Source of the DNA: Actinorhabdospora filicis
GTDB lineage: Bacteria; Actinomycetota; Actinomycetes; Mycobacteriales; Micromonosporaceae
Assembly: GCF_030269765.1 (NCBI RefSeq)
Contig: NZ_BSTX01000001.1
Span: 496,001-560,000, forward strand
DNA: 64,000 nucleotides
Direction: 5' to 3'
The notes under the pieces were generated by a model. The model did no database searches, had not been told where the DNA came from, and worked only from the letters and a program-made list of their open reading frames with translations. This document shows positions 26,465 to 35,204 of this stretch, one piece after another. Positions within the stretch are counted from its first letter, which is position 1; each line of letters starts with the position of its first letter. The translations under genes were made by a program, and so were the position numbers.

Positions 26465-26592
26465 GGGGGTGGCTCCCGGTTCGATCGGATGTGTTCTTCT
26501 GCCTCTCTGACGGATGGGGCCGGGTGGTTGTGACCGATCCGCGCCGTGCCGTTTCAGCGACGGCGCGGCGCCGTCACGCGCGCCGCGTGGAG

Positions 26593-26622
26593 TAAGTGTT
26601 TTCGCAGGTCGCGCGCGACGCG
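26593..26622 (-). repeat. Dispersed intergenic core, copy 2 (reverse orientation)
   Basis: Plus-strand AGTGTTTTCGCAGGTCGCGC is the reverse complement of the family core with few differences. It abuts GTGGAGTAA, the 3' part of the palindromic box that lies about 55 nt from the core in two other islands. Confidence 0.7.
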
Positions 26623-27396
26623 GGGGGCTGACCGCGCGGCACCGACGGAGCGAGCGGCGCGGGGTTCCGGGCTGGCACGGGACCGGTGACGGCGCGGCGA
26701 GGGGTGCGGCGGCGCGGCCCTATCGGCGGGGCGCCGGACGTCCTACAGGGCGGCTCCGAGTGACCTCACGGGGTTTCACAACTACGTTGTACAACCTGCT
26801 TGTGGTGCGCCGTTGTCGCCGTGGCACGGTCACGCTGGCCGGGCCTCACAGGTGACGGTGGCGTTTCGTGCGGCGCGGCCTGGCTCCGATGCGGCGCTCG
26901 GCGCGGTGCCGAGCCGAGTCCCTGGGTGGTGCCGCTGCGGCGCGCCGCGCTGGACCGCCGTTGAACGCCTTGAGTGCTGCACAGGACGCACCTGAGGGGC
27001 CGCGCCGTGGAACACGCGGGTGCCATATCGAGCGCTGCGGCGAGCTGTAGTGCGGACGGGCCGGGTGCCGCGCGGCGTCGTGCCGCTCGGTGGGCGGCGC
27101 CCGACGGGGCTGTGGCGCGGCTCAGTGAATGGTCGGAGCGTGTTGCGGGGCGGCGTGGCGCCGGGCGCGGCAATGGGTGCTCCGACGGGGCCGCCGTAGG
27201 GCACGTCCACAGCGCGGCGTGGAGCGGACGGTGCCGCCCCGGGGCAGCGGGATCGGAGCGGGGCCGCCGGCTGACGGGGCCGCGCCGTAGCGCGGCGCGG
27301 GGCGAGACGGCGCGGTGCGGGTCGCCGCCGCGCCGCGACAGCGCGCCATCGGCGCGCCCCCACTCCCCCACGCTGCGCCACCCACCCCGCCAAAGC

Positions 27397-27422
27397 AAAA
27401 GGGCGCGGCATCCGCCACGCCC
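27397..27422 (-). terminator. lepB terminator
   Basis: On the minus strand GGGCGTGGCGGATGCCGCGC plus CC folds into a stem (27401-27422) followed by TTTTGCTTT (from 27400 downward). It lies 18 nt past the lepB stop, one of few classic terminators with a T-tract in the window. Confidence 0.75.
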
Positions 27423-27440
27423 ACGCGCCATCGCCCGTCG

Positions 27441-28148
27441 TCAGGGCCGCTTCGGCGGCTCCGGGATGTCGTCGAACGTGTCCGGCACCGATAGCCAGCG
27501 CCAGCGGTCGACGGGCCAGATGGTCACGAAGGCCTTGCCGATGACCGCGTCGACGGCGATGGTCGAGCGGTTGATGTCCTTGAACCGCATGAAGTTCTCG
27601 CGGGAGTCGCCGGAGGCGGACCGGTGGTCGCCCATGACCCACAGGCGTCCTTCGGGGACCCAGATGTCGAACTGGTTGTTACTGGGGGCGTCCTGCACAC
27701 CGTCCGGGTTCGTGTACAGGTACGACGTCTCGTCGATGGGCTTGTCGTTGACCGTGATGCGGTTCTGCTCGTCGCAGCAGACCACGTGGTCGCCGCCGAT
27801 GCCGATGACGCGCTTGATGAAGTCTTCTTCGTTCGGGTCGCTGCGCCATTCCTCGGGGGCGGTGAAGACGATGATCTCGCCGCGCTCCGGGTCACGGAAG
27901 TCGTAGACCAGCTTGTTCACCAGGACGCGGTCCTCGACGTCCAGGGTGTGTTCCATCGATCCGGACGGGATCCAAAACGACTGCATCACGAACGTGCGGA
28001 CGAGCAGCGCGACCACCACGGCGACACCGAGGAGGATCGGCAGTTCCTTCCAGAACGACCCCTTCTTCTTCTGGTCCTTTTCGGACTTCTCGGAAGTCGG
28101 CTCCGCCTCGGCGGGCGCTTCGGCTTTTGGCTGCTCTTCTTCAATCAC
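27441..28148 (-). CDS. lepB: Signal peptidase I (first copy)
   Basis: Removes signal peptides from exported proteins on the outer face of the membrane. 235 residues: Glu/Lys-rich cytoplasmic head (1-35), one TM (about 36-54), then the catalytic domain with Ser64 (IPSGSMEHTL) and general-base Lys112 (EDFIKRVIG), plus box E VMGDHRSASGDSR. It is the second of two adjacent signal peptidases, 9 nt after the other, downstream of rplS. Duplicated lepB genes here are also known in Streptomyces, where up to four occur in a row. Ends with a strong terminator. Confidence 0.95.
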   Translation of the reverse strand: MIEEEQPKAEAPAEAEPTSEKSEKDQKKKGSFWKELPILLGVAVVVALLVRTFVMQSFWIPSGSMEHTLDVEDRVLVNKLVYDFRDPERGEIIVFTAPEEWRSDPNEEDFIKRVIGIGGDHVVCCDEQNRITVNDKPIDETSYLYTNPDGVQDAPSNNQFDIWVPEGRLWVMGDHRSASGDSRENFMRFKDINRSTIAVDAVIGKAFVTIWPVDRWRWLSVPDTFDDIPEPPKRP

Positions 28149-28157
28149 ACGCGGAGT

Positions 28158-29036
28158 CTACGCACTGAACCTGTGACGCGGCGCATGGAACACGGCCGCC
28201 GCGACGATCGCGGCGCCGCCGCCGGAACCGCCCGGCGGGGGCGGGGATCCACCCGCTCCGGGCGCCGGTGAGGGCACGTCGGCGAAGGTCGCGGGGACGG
28301 CCAGGACGTGCCACCGGTCGACGGGCCAGGCGACGGCGAGGGCGCGGCCGATGACGTCGTCCATGGGGACGAAGCCCTGGCAGCGGGAGTCCTGGGAGCG
28401 GGACCGGTGGTCGCCGAGCACGAACAGCTGGCCTTCGGGGACGCGGACCGGCCCGAACTCGCGGGCGCGGCAGTCGCCGACGGTGCCGAGTCCGAGGGGC
28501 GAGTCCTCGTACAGGTACTCCGACTCGTCGAGGGCGTGGCCGTTGACGGTGACGCGGCCGGCGGCGTCGCAGCACATGACGGTGTCGCCGGGGCGGCCGA
28601 TCACCCGTTTGATGAAGTCCTTCTCGCTGGGCTGCCCGATGCCGATGAGGTCGGCGACGGCGGCGCCGAGGCGTGCGAGGGGGCCGGAGTCGGGGTCCTG
28701 CTGGAATTCGGGCGCCCACCGCTCGTTGCCGCGGAACACGATGACCTCGCCGCGCTGCGGCGTCCGCACGTCGTAGACGATCTTGGACACGATGACGCGG
28801 TCGCCTTCGGTGAGCGTGCGCTCCATCGACGCCGAGGGGATGCCGTAGGCCTGGAACAGGAAGGTCCGCACGAGCACCGCCACGCAGAACGCGACGAGCA
28901 GCAGCAGCGGGACCTCTTTCCACAGCGGCGTCTCGCGGCGCGCGGGCGTGCCGCGCGCGAGGAGTTCGCGGCGTTTGTGGTTGGCGGCGTCGCGTTTGCC
29001 GGCGATGACCACGCGCTCGGCGTCGTTGCCTTCCAT
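28158..29036 (-). CDS. lepB: Signal peptidase I (second copy)
   Basis: 292-residue type I signal peptidase with catalytic Ser70 (IPSASMERTL) and Lys143 (KDFIKRVIG), one TM at about 41-60, and VLGDHRSRSQDSR. Compared with its neighbour it has a ~30-residue insertion before the Lys region (APEFQQDPDSGPLARLGA), and a long C-terminal tail of Pro/Gly/Ala residues ending in a hydrophobic patch (AAIVAAAVF), which could be a second membrane anchor. The two copies differ enough that they may have different preferences. The gene follows rplS after a terminator hairpin. Confidence 0.94.
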   Translation of the reverse strand: MEGNDAERVVIAGKRDAANHKRRELLARGTPARRETPLWKEVPLLLLVAFCVAVLVRTFLFQAYGIPSASMERTLTEGDRVIVSKIVYDVRTPQRGEVIVFRGNERWAPEFQQDPDSGPLARLGAAVADLIGIGQPSEKDFIKRVIGRPGDTVMCCDAAGRVTVNGHALDESEYLYEDSPLGLGTVGDCRAREFGPVRVPEGQLFVLGDHRSRSQDSRCQGFVPMDDVIGRALAVAWPVDRWHVLAVPATFADVPSPAPGAGGSPPPPGGSGGGAAIVAAAVFHAPRHRFSA

Positions 29037-29085
29037 GGGCGGCCTTCCGGGTGGGCTGGAGTCACCTTAGCCGTGGACGCGAAAC

Positions 29086-29115
29086 GAGCCCGCCTCCCAG
29101 TGGGAGGACGGGCTC
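29086..29115 (-). terminator. rplS terminator
   Basis: GAGCCCG...CTCCC pairs with GGGAG...CGGGCTC across 29086-29115, an interrupted 12-13-bp stem 24 nt past the rplS stop and before the lepB pair. Confidence 0.7.
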
Positions 29116-29139
29116 GGAACGTTTTCGGTCGCGCGAAGA

Positions 29140-29496
29140 CTAGTTCGCGGGACGCTCGCGCAGCTCCTTGATCTTGGCCTTCTTGCCGCGGAGCTCGCGG
29201 AGGTAGTAGAGCTTGGCACGGCGGACGTCACCGCGGGTGGCAACCTCGATGCGGTCGATCACCGGGGAGTTGAGCGGGAAGGTCCGCTCCACACCGACAC
29301 CGAAGCTGACCTTGCGGACCGTGAAGGTCTCGCGCAGACCAGAGCCCTGGCGGGCGATGACGACGCCCTGGAAGATCTGGATGCGGGAACGGTTGCCCTC
29401 CACGACCCGCACGTGCACCTTGAGCGTGTCACCGGCGCGGAAGGACGGGATGTCCGACCGGACCGAGGCGGCGTCCAGAAGGTCCAGCGTGTTCAT
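29140..29496 (-). CDS. rplS: 50S ribosomal protein L19
   Basis: Large-subunit protein at the 30S-50S interface. 118 residues starting [31 protein letters not shown], with [26 protein letters not shown] and [20 protein letters not shown], all conserved. ATG at 29496 fits length; a longer frame exists but runs into trmD. The 104-nt trmD-rplS gap contains a short GGCGC/GCGCC hairpin (29520-29536) that may take part in L19 autoregulation, which is inference. Confidence 0.97.
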   Translation of the reverse strand: MNTLDLLDAASVRSDIPSFRAGDTLKVHVRVVEGNRSRIQIFQGVVIARQGSGLRETFTVRKVSFGVGVERTFPLNSPVIDRIEVATRGDVRRAKLYYLRELRGKKAKIKELRERPAN

Positions 29497-29600
29497 GGCG
29501 AATAATCCTCGAAGTTCAAGGCGCATGAAAAGCGCCGGTGGAGTCGTATCGTGTGTCGGCGGCGGGCAGGGTGAGCGCCGGTCGAGCCGAAGCAACCCCA

Positions 29601-30389
29601 CTACTCTGCCATATCGCGTGAGCCGACCTCGTACCCGGCCCCGGTCAATACCGATCGATCGTACTCGTCGAAGAATTCGGACGGCAAAGCGGCCAGCAGA
29701 TCGGGGCGTTCCTGTGCGGTGCGCAACAGCGCGCGGTCGCGTTTCCACCGCACGATGCGGGCGTGGTGGCCCGAGAGGAGGATCTCGGGGACCTCCAGGC
29801 CGCGCCATTCGGCGGGCTTGGTGTACATCGGCGCTTCGAGCAGCCCGTCGCTGTGGGACTCGTCGACGATCGACGCGGCGTTACCGAGGACACCCGGGAT
29901 GAGCCGCGCCACGGCCTCCACGATGACCAGGACGGCCACCTCGCCCCCGAAGAGGACGTAGTCGCCCAGCGAGACCTCGGTGACCTCCATGCGCGTCCGC
30001 GCGTGGTCGATGACGCGCTGGTCGATGCCCTCGTAGCGGCCGCACGCGAACATCAGCCACGGCTCGGCCGCCAGCTCGGTGGCCATGCGCTGCGTGAAGG
30101 GACGCCCGGCGGGGCTGGGGACGATCAGGCGCGGCCGCGGCCCGTCCTCGGGGACGAGCTCGTCGAAGGCCTCGCCCCACGGCTCCGGGCGCATGATCAT
30201 GCCCGGGCCGCCGCCGTAGGGGCTGTCGTCCACGGTGCGGTGCACGTCGTGCGTCCACGTGCGCAGCTCGTGGACGCGGACGTCGAGCATCCCGCGCTGC
30301 CGCGCGCGGCCGATCAGCGACAGTTCGAGGGGCTGCAGGTACTCCGGGAACAACGTCACCACGTCGAGCCGGGTCGGTGTGTTCGTCAC
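29601..30389 (-). CDS. trmD: tRNA (guanine37-N1)-methyltransferase
   Basis: SPOUT-fold enzyme that methylates G37 next to the anticodon and prevents +1 frameshifts. 262 residues; [37 protein letters not shown], the trefoil-knot [21 protein letters not shown] and [18 protein letters not shown] are intact. The GTG at 30389 overlaps the rimM stop (GTGA). rpsP-KH-rimM-trmD-rplS is the standard order. Confidence 0.97.
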   Translation of the reverse strand: MTNTPTRLDVVTLFPEYLQPLELSLIGRARQRGMLDVRVHELRTWTHDVHRTVDDSPYGGGPGMIMRPEPWGEAFDELVPEDGPRPRLIVPSPAGRPFTQRMATELAAEPWLMFACGRYEGIDQRVIDHARTRMEVTEVSLGDYVLFGGEVAVLVIVEAVARLIPGVLGNAASIVDESHSDGLLEAPMYTKPAEWRGLEVPEILLSGHHARIVRWKRDRALLRTAQERPDLLAALPSEFFDEYDRSVLTGAGYEVGSRDMAE

Positions 30390-30895
30390 AGGTCGAGCAG
30401 GCCCTCGGGAGGATCCACGACGACGCGACGCCCGGGGACGTCGACCTCCGGCACCATCGCCTTGATGAAGGGGATGTACGCGGGCGTGCGGCCCGCGCGC
30501 TTGACCACCAGCATGTCGTGCGCGGGTCCGTGCTCGATGCGCGTGATCTCGCCGACGCGCTCGCCGTCGACCGTGACGACGTCCAGGCCCCACAGGTCGT
30601 GGTCCCGGAACTCGTCGGGGTCGTCGGGCGCGTCGATCGTGTCGGAGTCGACGCACAGGAAGACACCGCGCAGCTCATCGGCGCGGGTACGGCCCTCGAC
30701 TTCGTCGAAGGTGATGAGTAGGCGTCCCTGGTGGCCGCGGATCGCGGTCGCGGTCAGCGGACCGGCCGCCGCCGGGTCGGTGGTGTACACCCTCCCGGCG
30801 GCGAACCGCGAGTCCGGCTCGTCGGTGCGAATTTCGACGACGAGCTCGCCGTGGACGCCGTGAGGCCGGATGATCCGGCCGACGGAAAGCAGCAC
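30386..30895 (-). CDS. rimM: 16S rRNA maturation factor RimM
   Basis: Assists late 30S assembly by binding S19 and the 16S 3' domain. 169 residues with the N-terminal [27 protein letters not shown] barrel and the C-terminal PRC-barrel part [32 protein letters not shown] ending in [31 protein letters not shown] start at 30895, 2 nt after the KH gene stop; stop overlaps the trmD start. Confidence 0.96.
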   Translation of the reverse strand: MLLSVGRIIRPHGVHGELVVEIRTDEPDSRFAAGRVYTTDPAAAGPLTATAIRGHQGRLLITFDEVEGRTRADELRGVFLCVDSDTIDAPDDPDEFRDHDLWGLDVVTVDGERVGEITRIEHGPAHDMLVVKRAGRTPAYIPFIKAMVPEVDVPGRRVVVDPPEGLLDL

Positions 30896-30897
30896 GG

Positions 30898-31155
30898 TCA
30901 GTACGAGTCGAGGATCTCGACCCGCACCCCGCGGCCACCGATCCCGGTGACCACCTGGCGCAGGGCCTTGGCCGTACGACCGCTGCGGCCGATCACGGTG
31001 CCGAGGTCGTCGGGGTTGACCCGGACCTCCAGCCGCTTGCCGCGGCGTCCGTTGACCAGACGCACCCGGACCTCGTCCGGGTGGTCCACGATGCCCTTGA
31101 CCAGGTGCTCAAGCGCGGGACGGAGTACGTCAGGACTCCGCGGCGGCGTCCCCAC
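30898..31155 (-). CDS. khpA: KH-domain RNA-binding protein (KhpA type)
   Basis: Small single-KH RNA-binding protein conserved between rpsP and rimM. The KH signature reads [24 protein letters not shown] (the GxxG loop is GRSG). I chose the GTG at 31155, which has GAGGAG 7 nt upstream and overlaps the rpsP end by 26 nt, giving 85 residues; an ATG at 31170 is possible. In Firmicutes KhpA partners KhpB in cell-division control; here only the family is certain. Confidence 0.9.
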   Translation of the reverse strand: MGTPPRSPDVLRPALEHLVKGIVDHPDEVRVRLVNGRRGKRLEVRVNPDDLGTVIGRSGRTAKALRQVVTGIGGRGVRVEILDSY

Positions 31156-31606
31156 CGGCAGTCTCCTCATCGGTCGACTTGGTGTCCTCGGCGGCCTCGG
31201 CCTTGGGCTCTTCGGCCTTCTTGGCGGGGGCCTTCTTCTTGGGCTTCTCCTCGGCCTTCGCCTCGCCGCCGGCGGCGAGCGCCTCGGCCTCGTAGGCGGC
31301 GTTCTTGTCGGCCTTGGGGGCGGCGACCTTCAGCGCCTCAGGGGCGGGCAGGCCCTTGAACTTCTGCCAGTCACCGGTCTTGGAGAGGATCGCCTTGACC
31401 GGGTCGGAGGCCTGGGCGCCCACGCCGAGCCAGTACTGGACCCGCTCGGAGTTGACCTCGATGCGCGAGGGCTCCTCCTTCGGGTGGTAGAGGCCCACGA
31501 ACTCGATCGCCTTGCCGTCGCGCTTGGTGCGCGAGTCGGCGACGACGATGCGGTACTGAGGGTGACGGATCTTGCCCATCCGCAGAAGACGAATCTTTAC
31601 GGCCAC
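31130..31606 (-). CDS. rpsP: 30S ribosomal protein S16
   Basis: S16 of the small subunit, 158 residues. The core is residues 1-85 ([31 protein letters not shown]). It has a long C-terminal extension of about 60 Ala/Lys/Glu-rich residues, common in actinobacteria. The GTG at 31606 follows AGGAGC. First gene of the rpsP-khpA-rimM-trmD-rplS operon; 106-nt leader region from proS shows no clear terminator. Confidence 0.96.
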   Translation of the reverse strand: MAVKIRLLRMGKIRHPQYRIVVADSRTKRDGKAIEFVGLYHPKEEPSRIEVNSERVQYWLGVGAQASDPVKAILSKTGDWQKFKGLPAPEALKVAAPKADKNAAYEAEALAAGGEAKAEEKPKKKAPAKKAEEPKAEAAEDTKSTDEETAGGDAAAES

Positions 31607-31760
31607 AGTGGTGTTAGCTCCTGTTGCGATATTGGGTGAGCGATCGGGCCCCACGTAGGGTTGCGCGGCCTATCCGGCTCGATGGACTGGCTCGCGCGTC
31701 GTCGATGAGAGGGCGCCGCGCACGATCCACTACCAGCGGTCCATCTTAGCGGAGTGTCCG

Positions 31761-33167
31761 TCAGTAGGAGCGAGCCAGGTAGGCGATGAGGCCGGGTTCG
31801 TCCCCGGAGTCGGGGACGGAGCCGTCGGCGCGGACCAGGCAGCGGACGGAGACGCCCTGCTGGTTGGCCTGGGTCTCGCCGTCCTCGCCGCACGCGTCCC
31901 ACGGCAGGCGCACGAACCCGTCCTGGGCGGCTTCGAGGGCTTCGGCGAGCGTGGTGGCGTCCGACGTGTGCGCCTCGCGGTAGGCGAGGGCGGAGTCGTA
32001 GAGCGCCTGCTGGTCGGCTTCGAGGGCGTCGGTGACGGCCTTGGCGGCGGCGTCGACGGAGACGGCGGCCTTGGAGCCGTCGACGCGGCGCACGATCGTG
32101 ACGTTGCCCTCTTTGAGGTCGCGGGGGCCGAGTTCGATGCGGACGGGGTAGCCGCGCAGTTCGGCGTCGACGGCGCGGCGGCCGAAGGGCACGTCGGTGC
32201 GGGTGTCGAGTTTCACGCGGACTCCGGCGGCCTTGAGGGCCTTGTGGATGCTCTGCGCGGCCTCGGAGACGCCTTCGCCGTCCTTGACGACCATCACGTA
32301 GGCCTGGACGGGGGCGAGGCGCGGCGGGACGCGGAGGCCGTTGTCGTCGCCGTGGGCCATGATCATGCCGCCGACCATGCGGGTGGAGACGCCCCAGGAG
32401 GTGGTCCACGCGTGGTGCTGCTTGCCGTCGGAGCCGAGGAAGCCGATGTCGAAGGCCTTGGCGAAGTTCTGGCCGAGCTCGTGGGAGGTGCCCATCTGGA
32501 GGGCCTTCCCGTCGCGCATGAGGCCTTCGAGGGTGTAGGTGTCGGTGGCGCCGGCGAAGCGCTCGCGGACGGTCTTGCGTCCGACGACGACGGGGATGGC
32601 GAGGATGTTCACCATGAAGTCCTCGTACACGTCGTGGAGGATGCGGCGGACGTAGTCGCGGGCGTCCTCGCGGGTGGCGTGGGCGGTGTGGCCCTCCTGC
32701 CAGTGGAACTCGGCGGAGCGCAGGAAGAGGCGGGTGCGCATCTCCCAGCGGAGGACGTTGGCCCACTGGTTCAGCAGAAGGGGGAGGTCGCGGTACGACT
32801 GGATCCACTTCGCCATGAACTCGCCGATGACGGTCTCGGAGGTGGGGCGGATGACGGCGGGCTCTTCGAGCTCCTTGCCGCCGCCGATGGTGACGACGGC
32901 GAGCTCGGGGGCGAAGCCCTCGACGTGCTCGGCCTCACGCTTGAGGTAGCTCTCGGGGATGAGCAGGGGGAAGGAGCAGTTCTCCGCGTCGGCGTCCTTG
33001 ATGCGGAGGTCGACTTCGGCCACCATGCGCTCCCAGATGGCCCAGCCCGTCGGTCGGATCACCTGCGAGCCGCGCACCGGCCCGGTCTCGGCCAGCTCGG
33101 CCTTGGCGATGACGTCCTGGTACCAACGGGGGAAATCCTCGGACTGAGGAGTGAGCACTCGTGCCAC
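31761..33167 (-). CDS. proS: Prolyl-tRNA synthetase, archaeal/eukaryal-type
   Basis: Class II aminoacyl-tRNA synthetase. The 468-residue architecture lacks the large editing insertion of the long bacterial form and resembles the shorter eukaryal/archaeal-like (type 3) enzyme. Motif 2 is TRLFLRSAEFHWQEGHTAH and motif 3 GDDNGLRVPPRLAP, with the proline-binding TSHELGQNF and SWGVSTRMVGG. It has an anticodon-binding domain and a C-terminal zinc-like domain with two Cys regions (PWDACGEDGE and VSVRCLV) ending in a terminal Tyr. The start is placed at 33167 (MARVLTPQSEDFPRWY). Upstream is island 4 with a G-quadruplex-capable tract. Confidence 0.95.
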   Translation of the reverse strand: MARVLTPQSEDFPRWYQDVIAKAELAETGPVRGSQVIRPTGWAIWERMVAEVDLRIKDADAENCSFPLLIPESYLKREAEHVEGFAPELAVVTIGGGKELEEPAVIRPTSETVIGEFMAKWIQSYRDLPLLLNQWANVLRWEMRTRLFLRSAEFHWQEGHTAHATREDARDYVRRILHDVYEDFMVNILAIPVVVGRKTVRERFAGATDTYTLEGLMRDGKALQMGTSHELGQNFAKAFDIGFLGSDGKQHHAWTTSWGVSTRMVGGMIMAHGDDNGLRVPPRLAPVQAYVMVVKDGEGVSEAAQSIHKALKAAGVRVKLDTRTDVPFGRRAVDAELRGYPVRIELGPRDLKEGNVTIVRRVDGSKAAVSVDAAAKAVTDALEADQQALYDSALAYREAHTSDATTLAEALEAAQDGFVRLPWDACGEDGETQANQQGVSVRCLVRADGSVPDSGDEPGLIAYLARSY

Positions 33168-33278
33168 GGTGAGAACCGAACCTTCGCATGATCGTTCGTG
33201 CTGGTGAGGGCGGCACCGCTATGGCGGGCGCCACTCGGTGAGCGTACAGGGCGGGTTCTTGGGGCTTGAAGTGAATAT

Positions 33279-33299
33279 GGGGCGGATGGGGTGGGTGGG
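33279..33299 (+). repeat. G-quadruplex-type G runs upstream of proS
   Basis: Four runs of three to four G (33279-33282, 33288-33291, 33293-33295, 33297-33299) separated by 1-5 nt. On the coding strand of proS this is a C-rich tract about 110 nt upstream of its start. Fits the simple G-quadruplex pattern. Confidence 0.45.
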
Positions 33300-33642
33300 A
33301 TTGGCCGGGTGGGGCGCGGTGAAGCGGGTGGTGGGGTGATGGGCGGGTGCGCTGGGGCGCGGGGTTCGGGGCGGGGCGGTACGGGGCTGTGTCGCGTCGC
33401 GGGGAAGACGGCACGGAGCTGGCCCCCGTCGCGCCCCGCCGCCGCGGCGGCGTGCGGGGCGGCGTTGGTCGTGTAGCGCGGTGCGGCGCCGACGTCGCCC
33501 CGGCACACGGCGGGCCAGGGCCAGCTCGGCACGCGGTGGGCCGGGGCTGGCTCCGCGATCCGCCGCCACCATCGGGCGGCACGGCACGGCACGGCACGGC
33601 GCGACGTGGCAGGGCGGTCTCGGGGCCGCGCCGCGCGCGCCG

Positions 33643-33672
33643 TACGTTGCGTTTCACCTGGGAAAACGCATG
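33643..33672 (+). repeat. Dispersed intergenic core, copy 3 (divergent)
   Basis: The most degenerate plus-strand copy: TACGTTGCG...CACCTGGGAAAACGCATG. It keeps the TACGT, ACCTG and AAAC blocks. Confidence 0.5.
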
Positions 33673-34025
33673 TCGGGCCAAACGCACGACGGCGCCGTAC
33701 AGCCGAGCTGCGCCGCGCCGCGAACTGCGCCCCGTGACCTCACGCAGCGGCGCGGCGTCGAGCTCTGCGGGGCGGTGCCCCACCGCGATGGACTGTGCGG
33801 CGCCGCGGCGCCGAAACTGCGAGGAGTGGTGCGGGTCCCTACGGCGCCGCGCCGCGACGAACGCCCGGCGCCCGTGCAGACACCGCGCGGAGCGACCTGA
33901 CACGGCGCGGCACAACCTGGTTGTTCCGCGCCGATCCGTGGCTTCGCGGCGTTGGCTCGGCGCTGCGCCGCGACGTCGCCCCGTCCTGCGCGGAGCCGCC
34001 CCGTGTGCCGCGCCGTCGCGCGCCG

Positions 34026-34055
34026 TACGTCGCGCGTGACCTGCGGAAACGTTCG
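34026..34055 (+). repeat. Dispersed intergenic core, copy 4
   Basis: TACGTCGCGCGT followed by GACCTGCGGAAACGTTCG; differs from the consensus at only about three positions. Confidence 0.75.
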
Positions 34056-34115
34056 GCGCGGCGGCGCGGCGCCGAGCCCCCTCCATACCGGGTATGGCCG
34101 GGCTTTCGCGGCGCG

Positions 34116-35201
34116 CTACTTCACCACGCGGCCGCGCAGCACGATGCGCTTCGGCTCGCGCAGTACCCGGAGGTCCGCGCGCGGGTCGTCGTCGTAGGCG
34201 ACCAGGTCGGCGAGGCCGCCTTCGGTGAGTCCGGCGAATCCGAGCCATTCACGGGCACGCCAGCTCGCCATGGCGAGCACCTCTGCCGCGGGGATGCCGG
34301 CCTGTTCGTGGAGGAGCAGCATCTCCTCGGCGGCGAGGCCGTGGTCGATGCCGCCTCCGGCGTCGGTGCCGACGTAGATGGGCACGCCGGCCTCGTGGGC
34401 GGCGCGGACGATGTCGGGGAAGCCGTCCTTGAGGCTGCGCATGTGCTCGGCGTAGACGGGGAACTTCGGGTCGGCCTGGGCGGCGATCTCGTCGAAGGTG
34501 GCGATGTTGATCATCGTCGGGACGATCGCGGTGCCGTTGCGCGCCATGAGGTCGATCAGGTCGAGTGAGAGGCCGGTCCCGTGCTCCACCGAGTCGACGC
34601 CCGCGCGGACCACCGCCGCGACGGCCTCCTCGCTGAAGGTGTGCACCGCGACCTTCGCGCCCGCGGCGTGCGCCGCGTCGATCGCGGCGGCGAGGACGCC
34701 GGCGTCGAAGGTCGGGCCGAGGTCGCCGGCGTCGCGGTCGATCCAGTCGCCGACGAGCTTGATCCAGCCGTTGCCGAGCTTGGCCTGCTCCGCAGCGCGC
34801 TGTGGGAGCTCCTCAGCGGTGCACTCGATGGCGATGTCGCGCAGGTAGCGGCGCGGCGGCGCGAGGTGGCGTCCGGCGCGGACGAGGCGCGGCAGGTCCG
34901 GGTCGTCGTCGAGCTCGGGGTACGGGAACGGGGAGCCCGCGTCGCGGATCGCGAGCACGCCCGCGTCCCGGTCGATGAAACCGAGGGCGCGGGCCTGCTC
35001 GATGGACGTGATGGGCTTCGCGCCGCGCATGATGCCGATGTGGCAGTGCGCGTCCACGAGCCCTGGCAGCACGTACCCGCCGTCGACGATCGTCTCGGCG
35101 CCGGGGATCGGCTCGAACGTGACCGTGTCGCCGTACAGGTAGAGGTCGCGGACCTCGTCGTCGGGCAGCAGGACGGCCCGGACGTGCAGCGCTCGCGGCA
35201 C
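34116..35201 (-). CDS. Amidohydrolase-family metal-dependent hydrolase
   Basis: 361-residue TIM-barrel amidohydrolase. GGYVLPGLVDAHCHIG holds the first metal HxH, IKLVGDWIDRD the carboxylated-Lys region, AVHTFSEEA and SVEHGTG the further His ligands, and YVGTDAGGG the catalytic Asp. Related enzymes act as dipeptidases, imidazolonepropionases or prolidases; the substrate is open. GTG start. It lies only 3 nt after the ffh stop, so it is in one transcript with ffh. A similar gene lies near ffh in mycobacteria as I recall (Rv2915c). Confidence 0.88.
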   Translation of the reverse strand: MPRALHVRAVLLPDDEVRDLYLYGDTVTFEPIPGAETIVDGGYVLPGLVDAHCHIGIMRGAKPITSIEQARALGFIDRDAGVLAIRDAGSPFPYPELDDDPDLPRLVRAGRHLAPPRRYLRDIAIECTAEELPQRAAEQAKLGNGWIKLVGDWIDRDAGDLGPTFDAGVLAAAIDAAHAAGAKVAVHTFSEEAVAAVVRAGVDSVEHGTGLSLDLIDLMARNGTAIVPTMINIATFDEIAAQADPKFPVYAEHMRSLKDGFPDIVRAAHEAGVPIYVGTDAGGGIDHGLAAEEMLLLHEQAGIPAAEVLAMASWRAREWLGFAGLTEGGLADLVAYDDDPRADLRVLREPKRIVLRGRVVK

Positions 35202-35204
35202 GCC

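Larger units (their letters stand above)
26465..27440. other. GC-rich gene-free island 3
   Basis: 976 nt between the DoxX gene and lepB (both minus). It is rich in GGCGCGGC words. It carries the only minus-oriented copy of the core (26593-26622), preceded by GCGTGGAGTAA, a piece of the palindromic box seen near other cores, and a local inverted stretch around CACAACTACGTTGTACAA (26777-26794). The lepB terminator sits at its right end. No credible gene. Confidence 0.6.
33168..34115. other. GC-rich gene-free island 4
   Basis: 948 nt between proS and the amidohydrolase gene (both minus). It begins with G-rich runs (33279-33299) upstream of proS, then GGCGCGGC-type sequence, a short 5-nt GGCAC tandem repeat (33578-33600) and two core copies, at 33643-33672 and 34026-34055. 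A CCATACC-G-GGTATGG palindrome is at 34083-34097. No credible gene; long frames here are Arg/Ala-rich. Confidence 0.6.

Noticed and set aside
32935..34248. 437-codon minus-strand frame in island 4
   Set aside because: Arg/Pro-rich, crosses the proS start and island 4. No similarity to any known fold that I can see.
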